Positions 24,964-32,480 of a stretch of 64,000 bases of DNA are shown piece by piece (the first letter of the stretch is position 1; each line of letters starts with the position of its first letter). The stretch comes from Streptomyces sp. 1331.2. GTDB taxonomy: Bacteria > Actinomycetota > Actinomycetes > Streptomycetales > Streptomycetaceae. Both the position numbers and the translations under genes were made by a program. The notes beneath the pieces are model-generated. The model was given only the letters and a program-made list of their open reading frames with translations, was not told the origin of the DNA and made no database searches. The stretch covers positions 5,077,001 to 5,141,000 of the forward strand of contig NZ_OBMJ01000001.1 of assembly GCF_900199205.1 (NCBI RefSeq), written 5' to 3'.

Positions 24964-26130
24964 TCAGGTGGTGGTGGCGAGGTCGGGGGCGGGGGCCGGG
25001 TCCCCGGAGGACCCCTGCCGGGTGGGGCCGCCCGGGCGTGTGCGGGAGCCGGTGAGCAGCCGTACGGCCGGGAGTTCGACGTAGCGGTGCAGCGCCCCGG
25101 CGAGCAGCCAGGCGGCGGCGAAGGCGCCGAGCAGCAGGGCGGTGGCGACCGGGGTGCTGAACTGTCCTCCGCCCAGGGCGCGGTGGCCGTGGTCCAGGAT
25201 CAGCCGGTGGACCAGGTAGAACGCGAAGGTCCAGTTGCCGAGGGTGACCAGCGGCCGTGAGGTGAGGAGGGAGGTGCGGCCGGCCAGGTCGCGGGCGGCG
25301 AGCGCGGGCAGCAGCAGGGCGATCGGGATGATCGAGGGGGTGGTCAGGCCCCAGAGGAACGGCAGCTGCTTGGCGAGGAGTTGGGCGGGGACGAAGAGCA
25401 GTGCGGCGGCCGCTGCGCCGAGCGGCAGCCGACGGCCGGTGCGGACGATCCGGGCGAGCAGGATGCCCAGGACGAACTCCAGCAGGCGCACCGGCGGGAA
25501 CACGTAGACGAACCAGAACTGCCGGACGGAGCCGGAGCCGAAGGGCAGCGGCGGGCGGTCGGGCAGCAGCGCGGAGGCGGCCGGGACGAGCAGGATCGCG
25601 GCGATCACCGCGGCGGCCCAGTACCAGAGCCGCTCGGGCCGGATCCGCCGGATCCAGCGCACCAGCAGCGGGAAGGCGGCGTAGAAGAAGACCTCGCAGG
25701 AGATCGACCAGCTGACGTCGTTGAGGCTGGAGAAGACCGCGCGGTCCGGGTTCCAGGTGTGCACCAGGAACAGGTTGGGGACGGCCTGGCGGGCGGTGGC
25801 GGCCGTGCCGGCCACGGCGAGCAGGATCAGCGCGGCGGCCCAGGTGAGCACGTGCAGCGGGTAGATCTTGGCGGCCCGGCCGCGCCAGAAGCGGCCCGCC
25901 CGGTGTTCGGGGCGGGAGCCCCAGGTGATCACGAAGCCGCTGAGGACGAAGAAGAGGCTGATCGCGGTCCAGCCGCCGTTGCTGACGGTCCAGGCGTAGG
26001 CGTCGGCGACCCCGTGGTCCCCGAACGGCTTCTCCATGTCCACGTGGAAGGCGAAGACCGGGATCGCGAGCAGGAACCTGATGCCGGTGAGCGAGGGCAG
26101 CTCGGGACGTCTGTGGGTGGTTCCGGGCAT
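24964..26130 (-). CDS. Acyltransferase 3 family membrane protein
   Basis: Integral membrane O-acyltransferase of 388 residues with about ten hydrophobic helices. The family opening LPSLTGIRFLLAIPVFAFHV carries the conserved early Arg and His, and SLFFVLSGFVITWG near residue 58 is diagnostic. Such proteins O-acylate sugars, antibiotics or wall components using acyl-CoA. ATG 26130 with GGGGGAG upstream is preferred over the in-frame start at 26190. It is divergent from the MFS exporter, so the 205-base gap holds both promoters and a shared operator-like repeat. Confidence 0.9.
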   Translation of the reverse strand: MPGTTHRRPELPSLTGIRFLLAIPVFAFHVDMEKPFGDHGVADAYAWTVSNGGWTAISLFFVLSGFVITWGSRPEHRAGRFWRGRAAKIYPLHVLTWAAALILLAVAGTAATARQAVPNLFLVHTWNPDRAVFSSLNDVSWSISCEVFFYAAFPLLVRWIRRIRPERLWYWAAAVIAAILLVPAASALLPDRPPLPFGSGSVRQFWFVYVFPPVRLLEFVLGILLARIVRTGRRLPLGAAAAALLFVPAQLLAKQLPFLWGLTTPSIIPIALLLPALAARDLAGRTSLLTSRPLVTLGNWTFAFYLVHRLILDHGHRALGGGQFSTPVATALLLGAFAAAWLLAGALHRYVELPAVRLLTGSRTRPGGPTRQGSSGDPAPAPDLATTT

Positions 26131-26182
26131 GGGCGGGCACTCCCCCGTGCGTAGGGACGGTATTTCTAAGGTTCGGGAATTA

Positions 26183-26313
26183 TCAAACAATATGAAGTCA
26201 ACTCGGCTCTGCGCAAGAGGTGTTGGGTTTCATGTGGGGCCGAGATTGTTTGACGCTAGATGATTTGGCTGCTACGTTCGGTCCACTTGATTGAGACGCA
26301 GACGATTGTCTGC
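26183..26313. promoter_or_regulatory. Divergent promoter/operator region of acyltransferase and MFS exporter
   Basis: AT-rich for this genome. TCAAACAAT at 26183-26191 and its exact inverse ATTGTTTGA at 26245-26253 flank the middle. The second lies inside the 21-base block 26242-26262 that matches 14882-14902 upstream of the cyclase. A separate palindrome GCAGAC-gatt-GTCTGC at 26298-26313 sits just before the MFS ribosome binding site. All three are plausible regulator sites. Confidence 0.6.
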
Positions 26314-26335
26314 CAGATGGATAGGGAGAGGGCCG

Positions 26336-27799
26336 ATGCCGGACACGGCGCCCCGCACCCTCGGCGCACACAAGGGGTTGGCACTCCTGGTGCTCTGCGC
26401 CCAGCTCTTCCTCGACTCGATGGACGTCTCCCTGATGGGCGTGGCGCTGCCGGAGATCAAGCAGGACCTCGGCCTCGGACCCGAGACGCTGCAGTGGATC
26501 ATCTCCGGCTACGCCGTCGCCTACGGAGGCTTCCTGCTGCTCGGCGGACGCGCCGCCGACCTCTTCGGCCGCCGCCGGCTCTTCTTCTGGGCCACCGCCG
26601 TGTTCGCGCTGGTCAGCCTCGGCGGCGGGCTCGTCTCCGACGGCACCCTGCTGGTCGTCAGCCGCGTCATCAAGGGCATCGCCGCCGCCTTCATCGCCCC
26701 CGCCGCGATGTCGATCATCACCACGACGTTCAAGGAAGGCCCCGAGCGCACCCGCGCGATGGGCATCTTCTCCCTCACCGGCGCCAGCGGCTACGCGGCC
26801 GGCCTGGTCTTCTCCGGCGTGCTCACCGAACTCCACTGGCGGCTCATCTTCTTCGTCCCCTTCGTCGTCGCCTCGCTCGTCCTCGCCGTCACCAACTACG
26901 CCGTCGCCCCCGACCGGCCGCGCACCGGCGAACGACCCGGCTTCGACGCGGCCGGCGCCCTCACCGCCACCGCCGGCGTCCTGCTGCTCGTCCTCGGACT
27001 CGTCCGCGCCCCCGAGGTCGGCTGGGGCTCCACCGCCACCCTCGGCTCGCTGATCGCCGCCGTCGTCCTGCTGGTCGTCTTCGTGGTCATCCAACAGCGG
27101 CGCACCGACCCGCTGCTCCCGCTGCGGATCTTCCGCTCGCGCACCCTCTCCACCGCCAACACCGTCGGCCTGGTCTGGGCCGGCGCCACCATCGGCTGGC
27201 AGTTCATCGCCCTGCTCTACCTCCAGCAGGTGCTCGGCTACAGCGCCCTCCAGGCGGGCCTGGCGATCGTCCCGATGGCCGCCGCCATCCTGCTGGCCGT
27301 CAACCTCGCACCCAAGCTCATCAACCGCTCCGGGCTGCGCCCCGCCGCCGTCCTCGGCCTGCTGCTCCAGGGCGGCGGCATCCTGCTCTTCCTGCGCACC
27401 GGCACCGACAGCAACTACCCGAGCGTCCTGCTGCCCGCCCTGATCGTGCACGGCCTCGGCAACGGCACCAGCTTCCTCGCCTTCAACATCGCCGCCGTCA
27501 GCGGCGTGAAGAACGAGGACCAGGGCCTGGCCACCGCACTGGTCACCGCCGCCCTCCAGCTCGGCGGCGGCATCGGCGTCGCGGTCGGCGCGGCCGTGCT
27601 CACCGGAGTCGGCGGCGCCTCGCCCTCGCTCTCCGCCTACCACTGGGCCTTCCTGGTGGCCGCGATCTTCTCGGCCGTCGGACTGGTCGCCGCCGCCCTC
27701 GGCCTGGGCGCGCCCAAGGCCGAAGCCGGCGAAACGGCGGACGCGGGCGGCGACGGGGCGCCGGCGACCGTGGCCGACCTCCAGAAGGACCCGGCGTGA
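26336..27799 (+). CDS. MFS drug:H+ antiporter (DHA2 type, 14 TM)
   Basis: Major-facilitator exporter of 487 residues with about 14 helices. The first helix carries the DHA2-like LFLDSMDVSLMGVALPEIK, and motif A is GGRAADLFGRRRLFFW near residue 75. Such proteins export toxic or self-made compounds by proton antiport and often sit in biosynthetic clusters next to MarR or TetR regulators. ATG 26336 follows AGGGAGAGG. The stop overlaps the GTG of the SGNH hydrolase by four bases, so the pair is translationally coupled. By context it exports the product of the flanking genes. Confidence 0.93.
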   Translation: MPDTAPRTLGAHKGLALLVLCAQLFLDSMDVSLMGVALPEIKQDLGLGPETLQWIISGYAVAYGGFLLLGGRAADLFGRRRLFFWATAVFALVSLGGGLVSDGTLLVVSRVIKGIAAAFIAPAAMSIITTTFKEGPERTRAMGIFSLTGASGYAAGLVFSGVLTELHWRLIFFVPFVVASLVLAVTNYAVAPDRPRTGERPGFDAAGALTATAGVLLLVLGLVRAPEVGWGSTATLGSLIAAVVLLVVFVVIQQRRTDPLLPLRIFRSRTLSTANTVGLVWAGATIGWQFIALLYLQQVLGYSALQAGLAIVPMAAAILLAVNLAPKLINRSGLRPAAVLGLLLQGGGILLFLRTGTDSNYPSVLLPALIVHGLGNGTSFLAFNIAAVSGVKNEDQGLATALVTAALQLGGGIGVAVGAAVLTGVGGASPSLSAYHWAFLVAAIFSAVGLVAAALGLGAPKAEAGETADAGGDGAPATVADLQKDPA

Positions 27800-28893
27800 C
27801 CGCGACCCGACCCGCTGCTGTGACGTCCGGCCCTGCGGCTACCACCACCGCCGTCGAATGGCTCACCCCGGAGGACCCCCGGCTCTCCTGGGACGGCATC
27901 AACGGACTGGCCCGCCGCGACGACCGCTGGATCCCGCTGCGCCTGCCCCTGGGCCGGGTGGCCACCACGCTGTCCGGCAACTTCGCCCGGCTCGCCGAAC
28001 TCCCGGTCGGCGCCCGCTTCGGTTTCCGCACCGACGCCGTCGAACTGACGCTGGAACTGGACGCCGAGCCCGGCAGCGCCCCGCTGGACGTGGTGGTGGA
28101 CGGCGTCGTCGCCCACCGCTGGCACCCCGTGCCCGGCCGTCACCGGCTGACCCTGCCGCTGCCCAGCGGCACCGGAGCCGGAACCGGAACCGGGACCGAC
28201 GCCGACACCGGCGGCCCGGCCGAGGTCGAGGTCTGGCTGCCGCACCTGAGCCGCACCTGGCTCGGCCGGCTCTCCGTCCGGGGCCACCGCGTGCTGGAGC
28301 CCGTCGAGCGCACCGGCCCGCGCTGGGTCGCCTACGGCAGCTCGCTCACCCACGCGATGTTCCCGCACGGCCCGTCCGAGAGCTGGGTCTCCCTGGTCGC
28401 CGTCCGGCACGGCTGGCGGCTGCGCAACCTCGGCTTCGCCGGGGAGGCGTACCTGGACCCGCTGGTCGCCCGGATCATCCGGGACACCCCGGCGGAGCTG
28501 ATCACCCTGGAGATCGGCACCAACGCCTACATCCGCAACGTGTTCACCGCGCGCAGCTGGGGCTCGGCGGTGTGCGGCTTCGTCGAGACCATCCGCGACG
28601 GGCACCCGGACACCCCGATCGCGGTCATCGCCGCGCTGCCCTCGGTGGAACGGGAGAAGGTGGTCAACGCCGCCGGACTCACCCTGGAGGGCATCCGCGA
28701 GCTGACCGGCGAGGCGGTCCGGGTGCTGCAGCAGCTCGGCGACCGGCGGCTGCACCTGGTCGACGGCCGGGACGTCCTGCCGATCGCGGACGCCGACCGG
28801 GTGTACGCGGACGGGCTGCACCCCACCCCGGACGGCGAGCACGACCTCGCCGACCGCGCCGCGCCGATCCTCAAGGGGATCCCGCTCGGCTGA
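27796..28893 (+). CDS. SGNH/GDSL-family hydrolase or acyltransferase
   Basis: A 365-residue protein with an N-terminal beta-rich domain (about 1-155) and a C-terminal SGNH domain. The catalytic Ser is in VAYGSSLTHAM near residue 178, the Asn block is LEIGTNAYI near 240, and the Asp-His pair is DGLHPTPDGEHDL near 343. The architecture recalls SsfX3-type enzymes, which acylate polyketides, so a tailoring acyltransferase is as likely as an esterase. GTG 27796 overlaps the exporter stop (GTGA). There is no signal peptide. Confidence 0.87.
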   Translation: MTATRPAAVTSGPAATTTAVEWLTPEDPRLSWDGINGLARRDDRWIPLRLPLGRVATTLSGNFARLAELPVGARFGFRTDAVELTLELDAEPGSAPLDVVVDGVVAHRWHPVPGRHRLTLPLPSGTGAGTGTGTDADTGGPAEVEVWLPHLSRTWLGRLSVRGHRVLEPVERTGPRWVAYGSSLTHAMFPHGPSESWVSLVAVRHGWRLRNLGFAGEAYLDPLVARIIRDTPAELITLEIGTNAYIRNVFTARSWGSAVCGFVETIRDGHPDTPIAVIAALPSVEREKVVNAAGLTLEGIRELTGEAVRVLQQLGDRRLHLVDGRDVLPIADADRVYADGLHPTPDGEHDLADRAAPILKGIPLG

Positions 28894-28914
28894 CGGGCGG
28901 TCACGGTGGTGTCG

Positions 28915-28947
28915 GGTGCCCCGGCGGGAGACTCCCGCCGGGGCACC
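28915..28947. terminator. Bidirectional hairpin terminator
   Basis: GGTGCCCCGGCGGGA pairs perfectly with TCCCGCCGGGGCACC around a three-base loop, between the convergent SGNH and ABC transporter genes. Confidence 0.85.
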
Positions 28948-28953
28948 GTCGCG

Positions 28954-29712
28954 TCAGGCCGCCGTGGCCCGCTCGGGCAGTCGGGGCACCGCCGCCAGCA
29001 GCTGCCGGGTGTACGGGTGCTGGGGCGCGCGGAACACCCGCTCGGCCGGACCGTACTCGACCGCCCGGCCGTCCTTCATCACCAGCACCCGGTCGCTCAC
29101 CTGCCGCACCACCGCGAGGTCGTGCGAGATGAACAGCATCGCCAGGCCCAGTTCGGACCGCAGCCGGGCCAGCAGCTCCAGCACCTGCGCCTGCACCGAG
29201 ACGTCCAGCGCCGACACCGGCTCGTCGCACACCAGCAGCCGCGGCCCGGTGGCGAGCGCCCGGGCGATCGCCACCCGCTGGCGCTGCCCGCCGGACAGCG
29301 CCCGCGGCCGCCGTTCCAGGTGCTCCTCGCCGAGGCCCACCTGCGTCAGCAGCTCGACCGCCCGCTCCCGCCGGGCCGCGCCGCGGGCCACCCCGGCGAC
29401 CGCCAGCGCCTCGGCCAGGATCCGCCGGACGGTGAAGCGCGGGTCGAAGGAGGCCAGCGGGTCCTGGTGGACCAGCTGGACCGCGGGCCGGGCCGGACGG
29501 CGCTCGCGCTCGCGCAGCGCGCTCCACGGCCGGCCGTCCAGCAGCACCTCGCCGCCGTCCGGGGCCAGCATGCCCATCACCAGCTGGGCGGTGGTGCTCT
29601 TGCCGGAGCCGGACTCGCCGACGATGCCCAGGGTCTCGCCGGGGGCGAGGGTGAACGACACGTCGGCGACGGCCTCGCGCAGGCCGCCGTTGGGGGTGCG
29701 GTAGCGCTTCAC
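28954..29712 (-). CDS. Peptide ABC transporter ATP-binding protein (OppF/DppF type)
   Basis: Second ATPase of a peptide importer. The Walker A motif is GIVGESGSGKSTT, the Q-loop is QLVHQDPLASFDPR, the signature is LSGGQRQRVAIARAL, Walker B is LLVCDEPVSALD, and the H-loop is LFISHDLAVV. The C-terminal HPYTRQLLAAVP is typical of OppD/DppF. The start is difficult: the frame is open far upstream, with no ATG or GTG until the GTG at 29712, which overlaps the OppD stop (GTGA). That start trims the first beta strand (homology begins at LLTARHLVKRY), so a fusion or rare start upstream is possible. It is last in the operon. Confidence 0.8.
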   Translation of the reverse strand: MKRYRTPNGGLREAVADVSFTLAPGETLGIVGESGSGKSTTAQLVMGMLAPDGGEVLLDGRPWSALRERERRPARPAVQLVHQDPLASFDPRFTVRRILAEALAVAGVARGAARRERAVELLTQVGLGEEHLERRPRALSGGQRQRVAIARALATGPRLLVCDEPVSALDVSVQAQVLELLARLRSELGLAMLFISHDLAVVRQVSDRVLVMKDGRAVEYGPAERVFRAPQHPYTRQLLAAVPRLPERATAA

Positions 29713-30620
29713 CAGGTGGCGGGCGGTGAGGAGTCGGGCCTGGTCGGGGGCGGTTTCGGGGGCGGGGTCGGGGCGGGGTCGGCTCCGGCGGGTTCGGAGA
29801 CGGTCCCGGCAGCGCCGGCGGTGGCCGGCCCCGGACGGTCCGGATCGGGGGCGGCGGCCAACAGCATCCGGGTGTACGGGTGTTCGGGCGCGCCCAGGAC
29901 CTGCGCGGCCGGGCCGGTCTCCACGATCCTGCCGTCCTTCATCACCGCGATCCGGTCCGCCAGCCGGGCCACCACCGCCAGATCGTGGCTGATCAGCAGC
30001 AAGGCCGTCCCCTGGTTCTTCAACTCGCCGAGCAGGTCCAGTACTTGGGCCTGTACGGTGACGTCCAGCGCGGTGGTCGGCTCGTCCGCGATCAGCACCC
30101 GCGGCCCGGCCGCCAGCGCCGAGGCGATCAGCGCCCGCTGACGCAGCCCGCCGGACAGCTGGTGCGGGTACTGCCGGGCCCGCCCGGCCGGCTCGGGCAC
30201 CCCGACGGCGCTCAGCAACTCCTCGACCCGTCCGGGCACTTCGGCCTTCGGCAGGACGCGGTGGGCGCGCAGCGGCTCGCCCACCTCGGCGCCCACCCGG
30301 CGCAGCGGATCCAGGGCGGACAGCGCGTCCTGCAGAACCAGCCCGACCGTGCGCCCCCGCACCCGGCGCCACTCCCGCTCGCCGAAGCCGGCGGCGTCCC
30401 GGCCCTCCACCAGGAACCGCTCCGCCCGTACGGCGGCACCGGGCGCGGTCAGCCCGACCAGCGTCCGGGCCGTGACGCTCTTGCCCGAACCGGACTCGCC
30501 GACCAGCGCCAGGCACTCGCCCGCCGCCAGCGCCAGCGACACCCCGGCCACCGCCGTGGTCCGCTGCCGCCCGTGGCCGAACTCGACGCTCAGGCCCTCC
30601 AGTTCGATGATCGGGGTCAT
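29709..30620 (-). CDS. Peptide ABC transporter ATP-binding protein (OppD/DppD type)
   Basis: A 303-residue ATPase. Walker A is LALVGESGSGKSVT near residue 36, the signature is LSGGLRQRALIASAL near 145, Walker B is VLIADEPTTALDVT, and the H-loop is LLISHDLAVVARL. The C-terminal HPYTRMLLAAAPD is followed by a Pro-rich tail. ATG 30620 overlaps the end of the permease gene (ATGA), and its stop overlaps the next ATPase start. It energises import of di/oligopeptides captured by the lipoprotein encoded at the head of the operon. Confidence 0.93.
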   Translation of the reverse strand: MTPIIELEGLSVEFGHGRQRTTAVAGVSLALAAGECLALVGESGSGKSVTARTLVGLTAPGAAVRAERFLVEGRDAAGFGEREWRRVRGRTVGLVLQDALSALDPLRRVGAEVGEPLRAHRVLPKAEVPGRVEELLSAVGVPEPAGRARQYPHQLSGGLRQRALIASALAAGPRVLIADEPTTALDVTVQAQVLDLLGELKNQGTALLLISHDLAVVARLADRIAVMKDGRIVETGPAAQVLGAPEHPYTRMLLAAAPDPDRPGPATAGAAGTVSEPAGADPAPTPPPKPPPTRPDSSPPATW

Positions 30621-31497
30621 GGTGTCCGTCCTTCCAGGCGGCGGTGCAGCAGTCGGCCGAGCACGGTGATCGCCACCACCACGGCGGTGATGGCGGCCCC
30701 CGGGAACACCGCGATCCACCAGGCGGTGGAGAGGAAGTCGCGGCCCTGGGAGAGCATCGCCCCCCACTCGGGGCGGGCGCCTTGGGCCCGAGCCCCAGGA
30801 AGCTGAGCGCCGAGCCCGAGACCACGGCGGTGCCGACGGCCAGGGTCGCGGGCACCGTCAGCGGCCCCAGGGTGTTCGGCAGGACGTGCCGCAGCACCAC
30901 CGCCCTCCGGGGCACCCCGAGCGCGGTCGCGGCGCGCACGTACTCCGAGCCGCGCACCACCATCGCCTGCCCCCGCACCAGCCGGGCGAAGCCGGGGGTG
31001 GCGGCGATCGCGATGGCCAGCAGCGAGTTGCCCGTGCCCGGGCCCACCACCGCGATCACCAGCAGGGCGAGCAGGAGTTCCGGCAGGGCCAGCAGGACGT
31101 CGACCGCGCGCATCGCGACCTGGTCGCCGACCCGGCCGGTCAGTGCGGCGGACAGGCCGACCAGCAGGCCCGCGAGCACGGACAGCGCGGTCGCGCCGAG
31201 CCCGATCAGCAGCGAGTAGCGGGCGCCGTACACCACCCTGGCGTACACGTCCCGGCCCAACTGGTCGGTGCCCAGCCAGTGTTCGGAGCCGGGCGGGGCG
31301 AGTGCGGCGATCGGGTCGGCCGCGGTCGGGTCGGCGTGCGCGAGCAGGCCGGGCCAGGCGCAGGCGAGCAGCGCCGCAGCCAGGACGAGCGCGGCCGGCA
31401 GCGCGCCGGGGCGTAGCCGGGCGGTCCGCCGCCCGGCCGAACGGACCGCCCGGGCCGGGGCGGGGGCGGCGGCCGTTCCGGTGACGGGCCGGGTCAT
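30617..31497 (-). pseudogene. Peptide ABC transporter permease (DppC type), frameshifted
   Basis: Inner-membrane permease with about six helices, starting ATG 31497 in a four-base overlap with the dppB stop. The N-terminal part and the EAA-type loop (RAATALGVPRRAVVLRHVLPNTLG) are intact up to FLGLGPKAPAP. The reading frame then breaks: the following residues EWGAMLSQGRDFLSTAWW and the last helix are encoded one frame over, ending in GRLLHRRLEGRTP at 30617. One missing base in the GCCCCG run at about 30769-30774 explains it, and the 881-base span equals 294 codons minus one base. Either a real loss of the last helix or a sequencing error. Confidence 0.82.
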
Positions 31498-32480
31498 GCC
31501 GCCACCTCCCGAACCGCCGCCGCCCCGCCGCCGCGCAGCCGGGGGTCGATCAGCAGGTAGAGCGCGTCCACCACGGTGTTCACCACCAGGTAGACCGCCG
31601 CGGACAGCAGGATCAGCCCGATCACCACCGGCAGGTCGTGCCCGGTGACCGCGTCCAGCGCCACCCGGCCCAGGCCCGGCCGGGCGAACACCGTCTCCAC
31701 CAGGACCGTCCCGCCCAGCAGCCCGCCCACCAGCCAGCCGCCCAGCGTCACCGCCGGGACCAGCGCGTGCCGCAGCGCGTGCCGCCCCCGCAGCGCCAGC
31801 GGGCCGATCCCGCGCGAACGGGCGGTCAGGGCGAACGGCTCGTGCAAGGCCGACTCCAGCCCCTCCCGCAGCACCTGGGAGAGCAGCGAGCCGAACGGCA
31901 CCGCCAGCGTCACCGCCGGCAGCACCAGCGACTGCCAGCCGTCCGCCCCCGCGACCGGGAACAGCCGCAGGTGGAAGGAGAACAGCGTGAGCAGCAGGAC
32001 GCCCAGCCAGAACGGCGGGGTGGAGATCGCCAGCAGCTCCGCCCCGGACGCCGCGCCGCGCACCGCCCGCCGCCGCCCGGCCGTCGTCACGGCGGAGACC
32101 AGCGCCAGCACCAGGATCAGCCCGAAGGCCGTCAGCGCCAGCGCCGCGGTCGGGCCGAGCTGCTCGCCGATGATCCGGCTCACCGGCTGCTGCTGCTGGT
32201 AGGAGCGGCCGAGGTCGCCGCCCGACAGCCGGCCGAGGAAGGTCGCGTACTGCTCCCACAGCGGCCGGTCCAGCCCGAACTCCCGGGTGATCTCGGCCCG
32301 GACGGTGTCCGAACCGGTGGTCACCGAGCCGCCGAGCAGGGTCGCGACCGGATCGCCGGGCACCAGGTGCAGCGCGAGGAAGCCGAGGGTCGCGGCGCCC
32401 CACAGCACCAGGACCGCGCCGCCCGCCCGGTGCAGCACCGTGCGGGCCGCGGTCCGGGTCAGGCCTCGGTGCCCGCTCAC
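31494..32480 (-). CDS. Peptide ABC transporter permease (DppB type)
   Basis: Permease of 328 residues with six helices. The N-terminal signature LVLWGAATLGFLALHLVPGDPV and the cytoplasmic EAA-type loop LTARSRGIGPLALRGRHALRHALVPAVT are characteristic of DppB/OppB. GTG 32480 overlaps the stop of the binding-protein gene (GTGA), and its own stop overlaps the next permease start, so the whole operon is translationally chained. It pairs with the frameshifted DppC. Confidence 0.92.
   Translation of the reverse strand: MSGHRGLTRTAARTVLHRAGGAVLVLWGAATLGFLALHLVPGDPVATLLGGSVTTGSDTVRAEITREFGLDRPLWEQYATFLGRLSGGDLGRSYQQQQPVSRIIGEQLGPTAALALTAFGLILVLALVSAVTTAGRRRAVRGAASGAELLAISTPPFWLGVLLLTLFSFHLRLFPVAGADGWQSLVLPAVTLAVPFGSLLSQVLREGLESALHEPFALTARSRGIGPLALRGRHALRHALVPAVTLGGWLVGGLLGGTVLVETVFARPGLGRVALDAVTGHDLPVVIGLILLSAAVYLVVNTVVDALYLLIDPRLRGGGAAAVREVAA

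Noticed and set aside
28954..32403. Single 1149-residue minus-strand open frame
   Set aside because: It joins the DppC permease, an out-of-frame stretch over OppD, and the OppF ATPase; family motifs show three separate genes.
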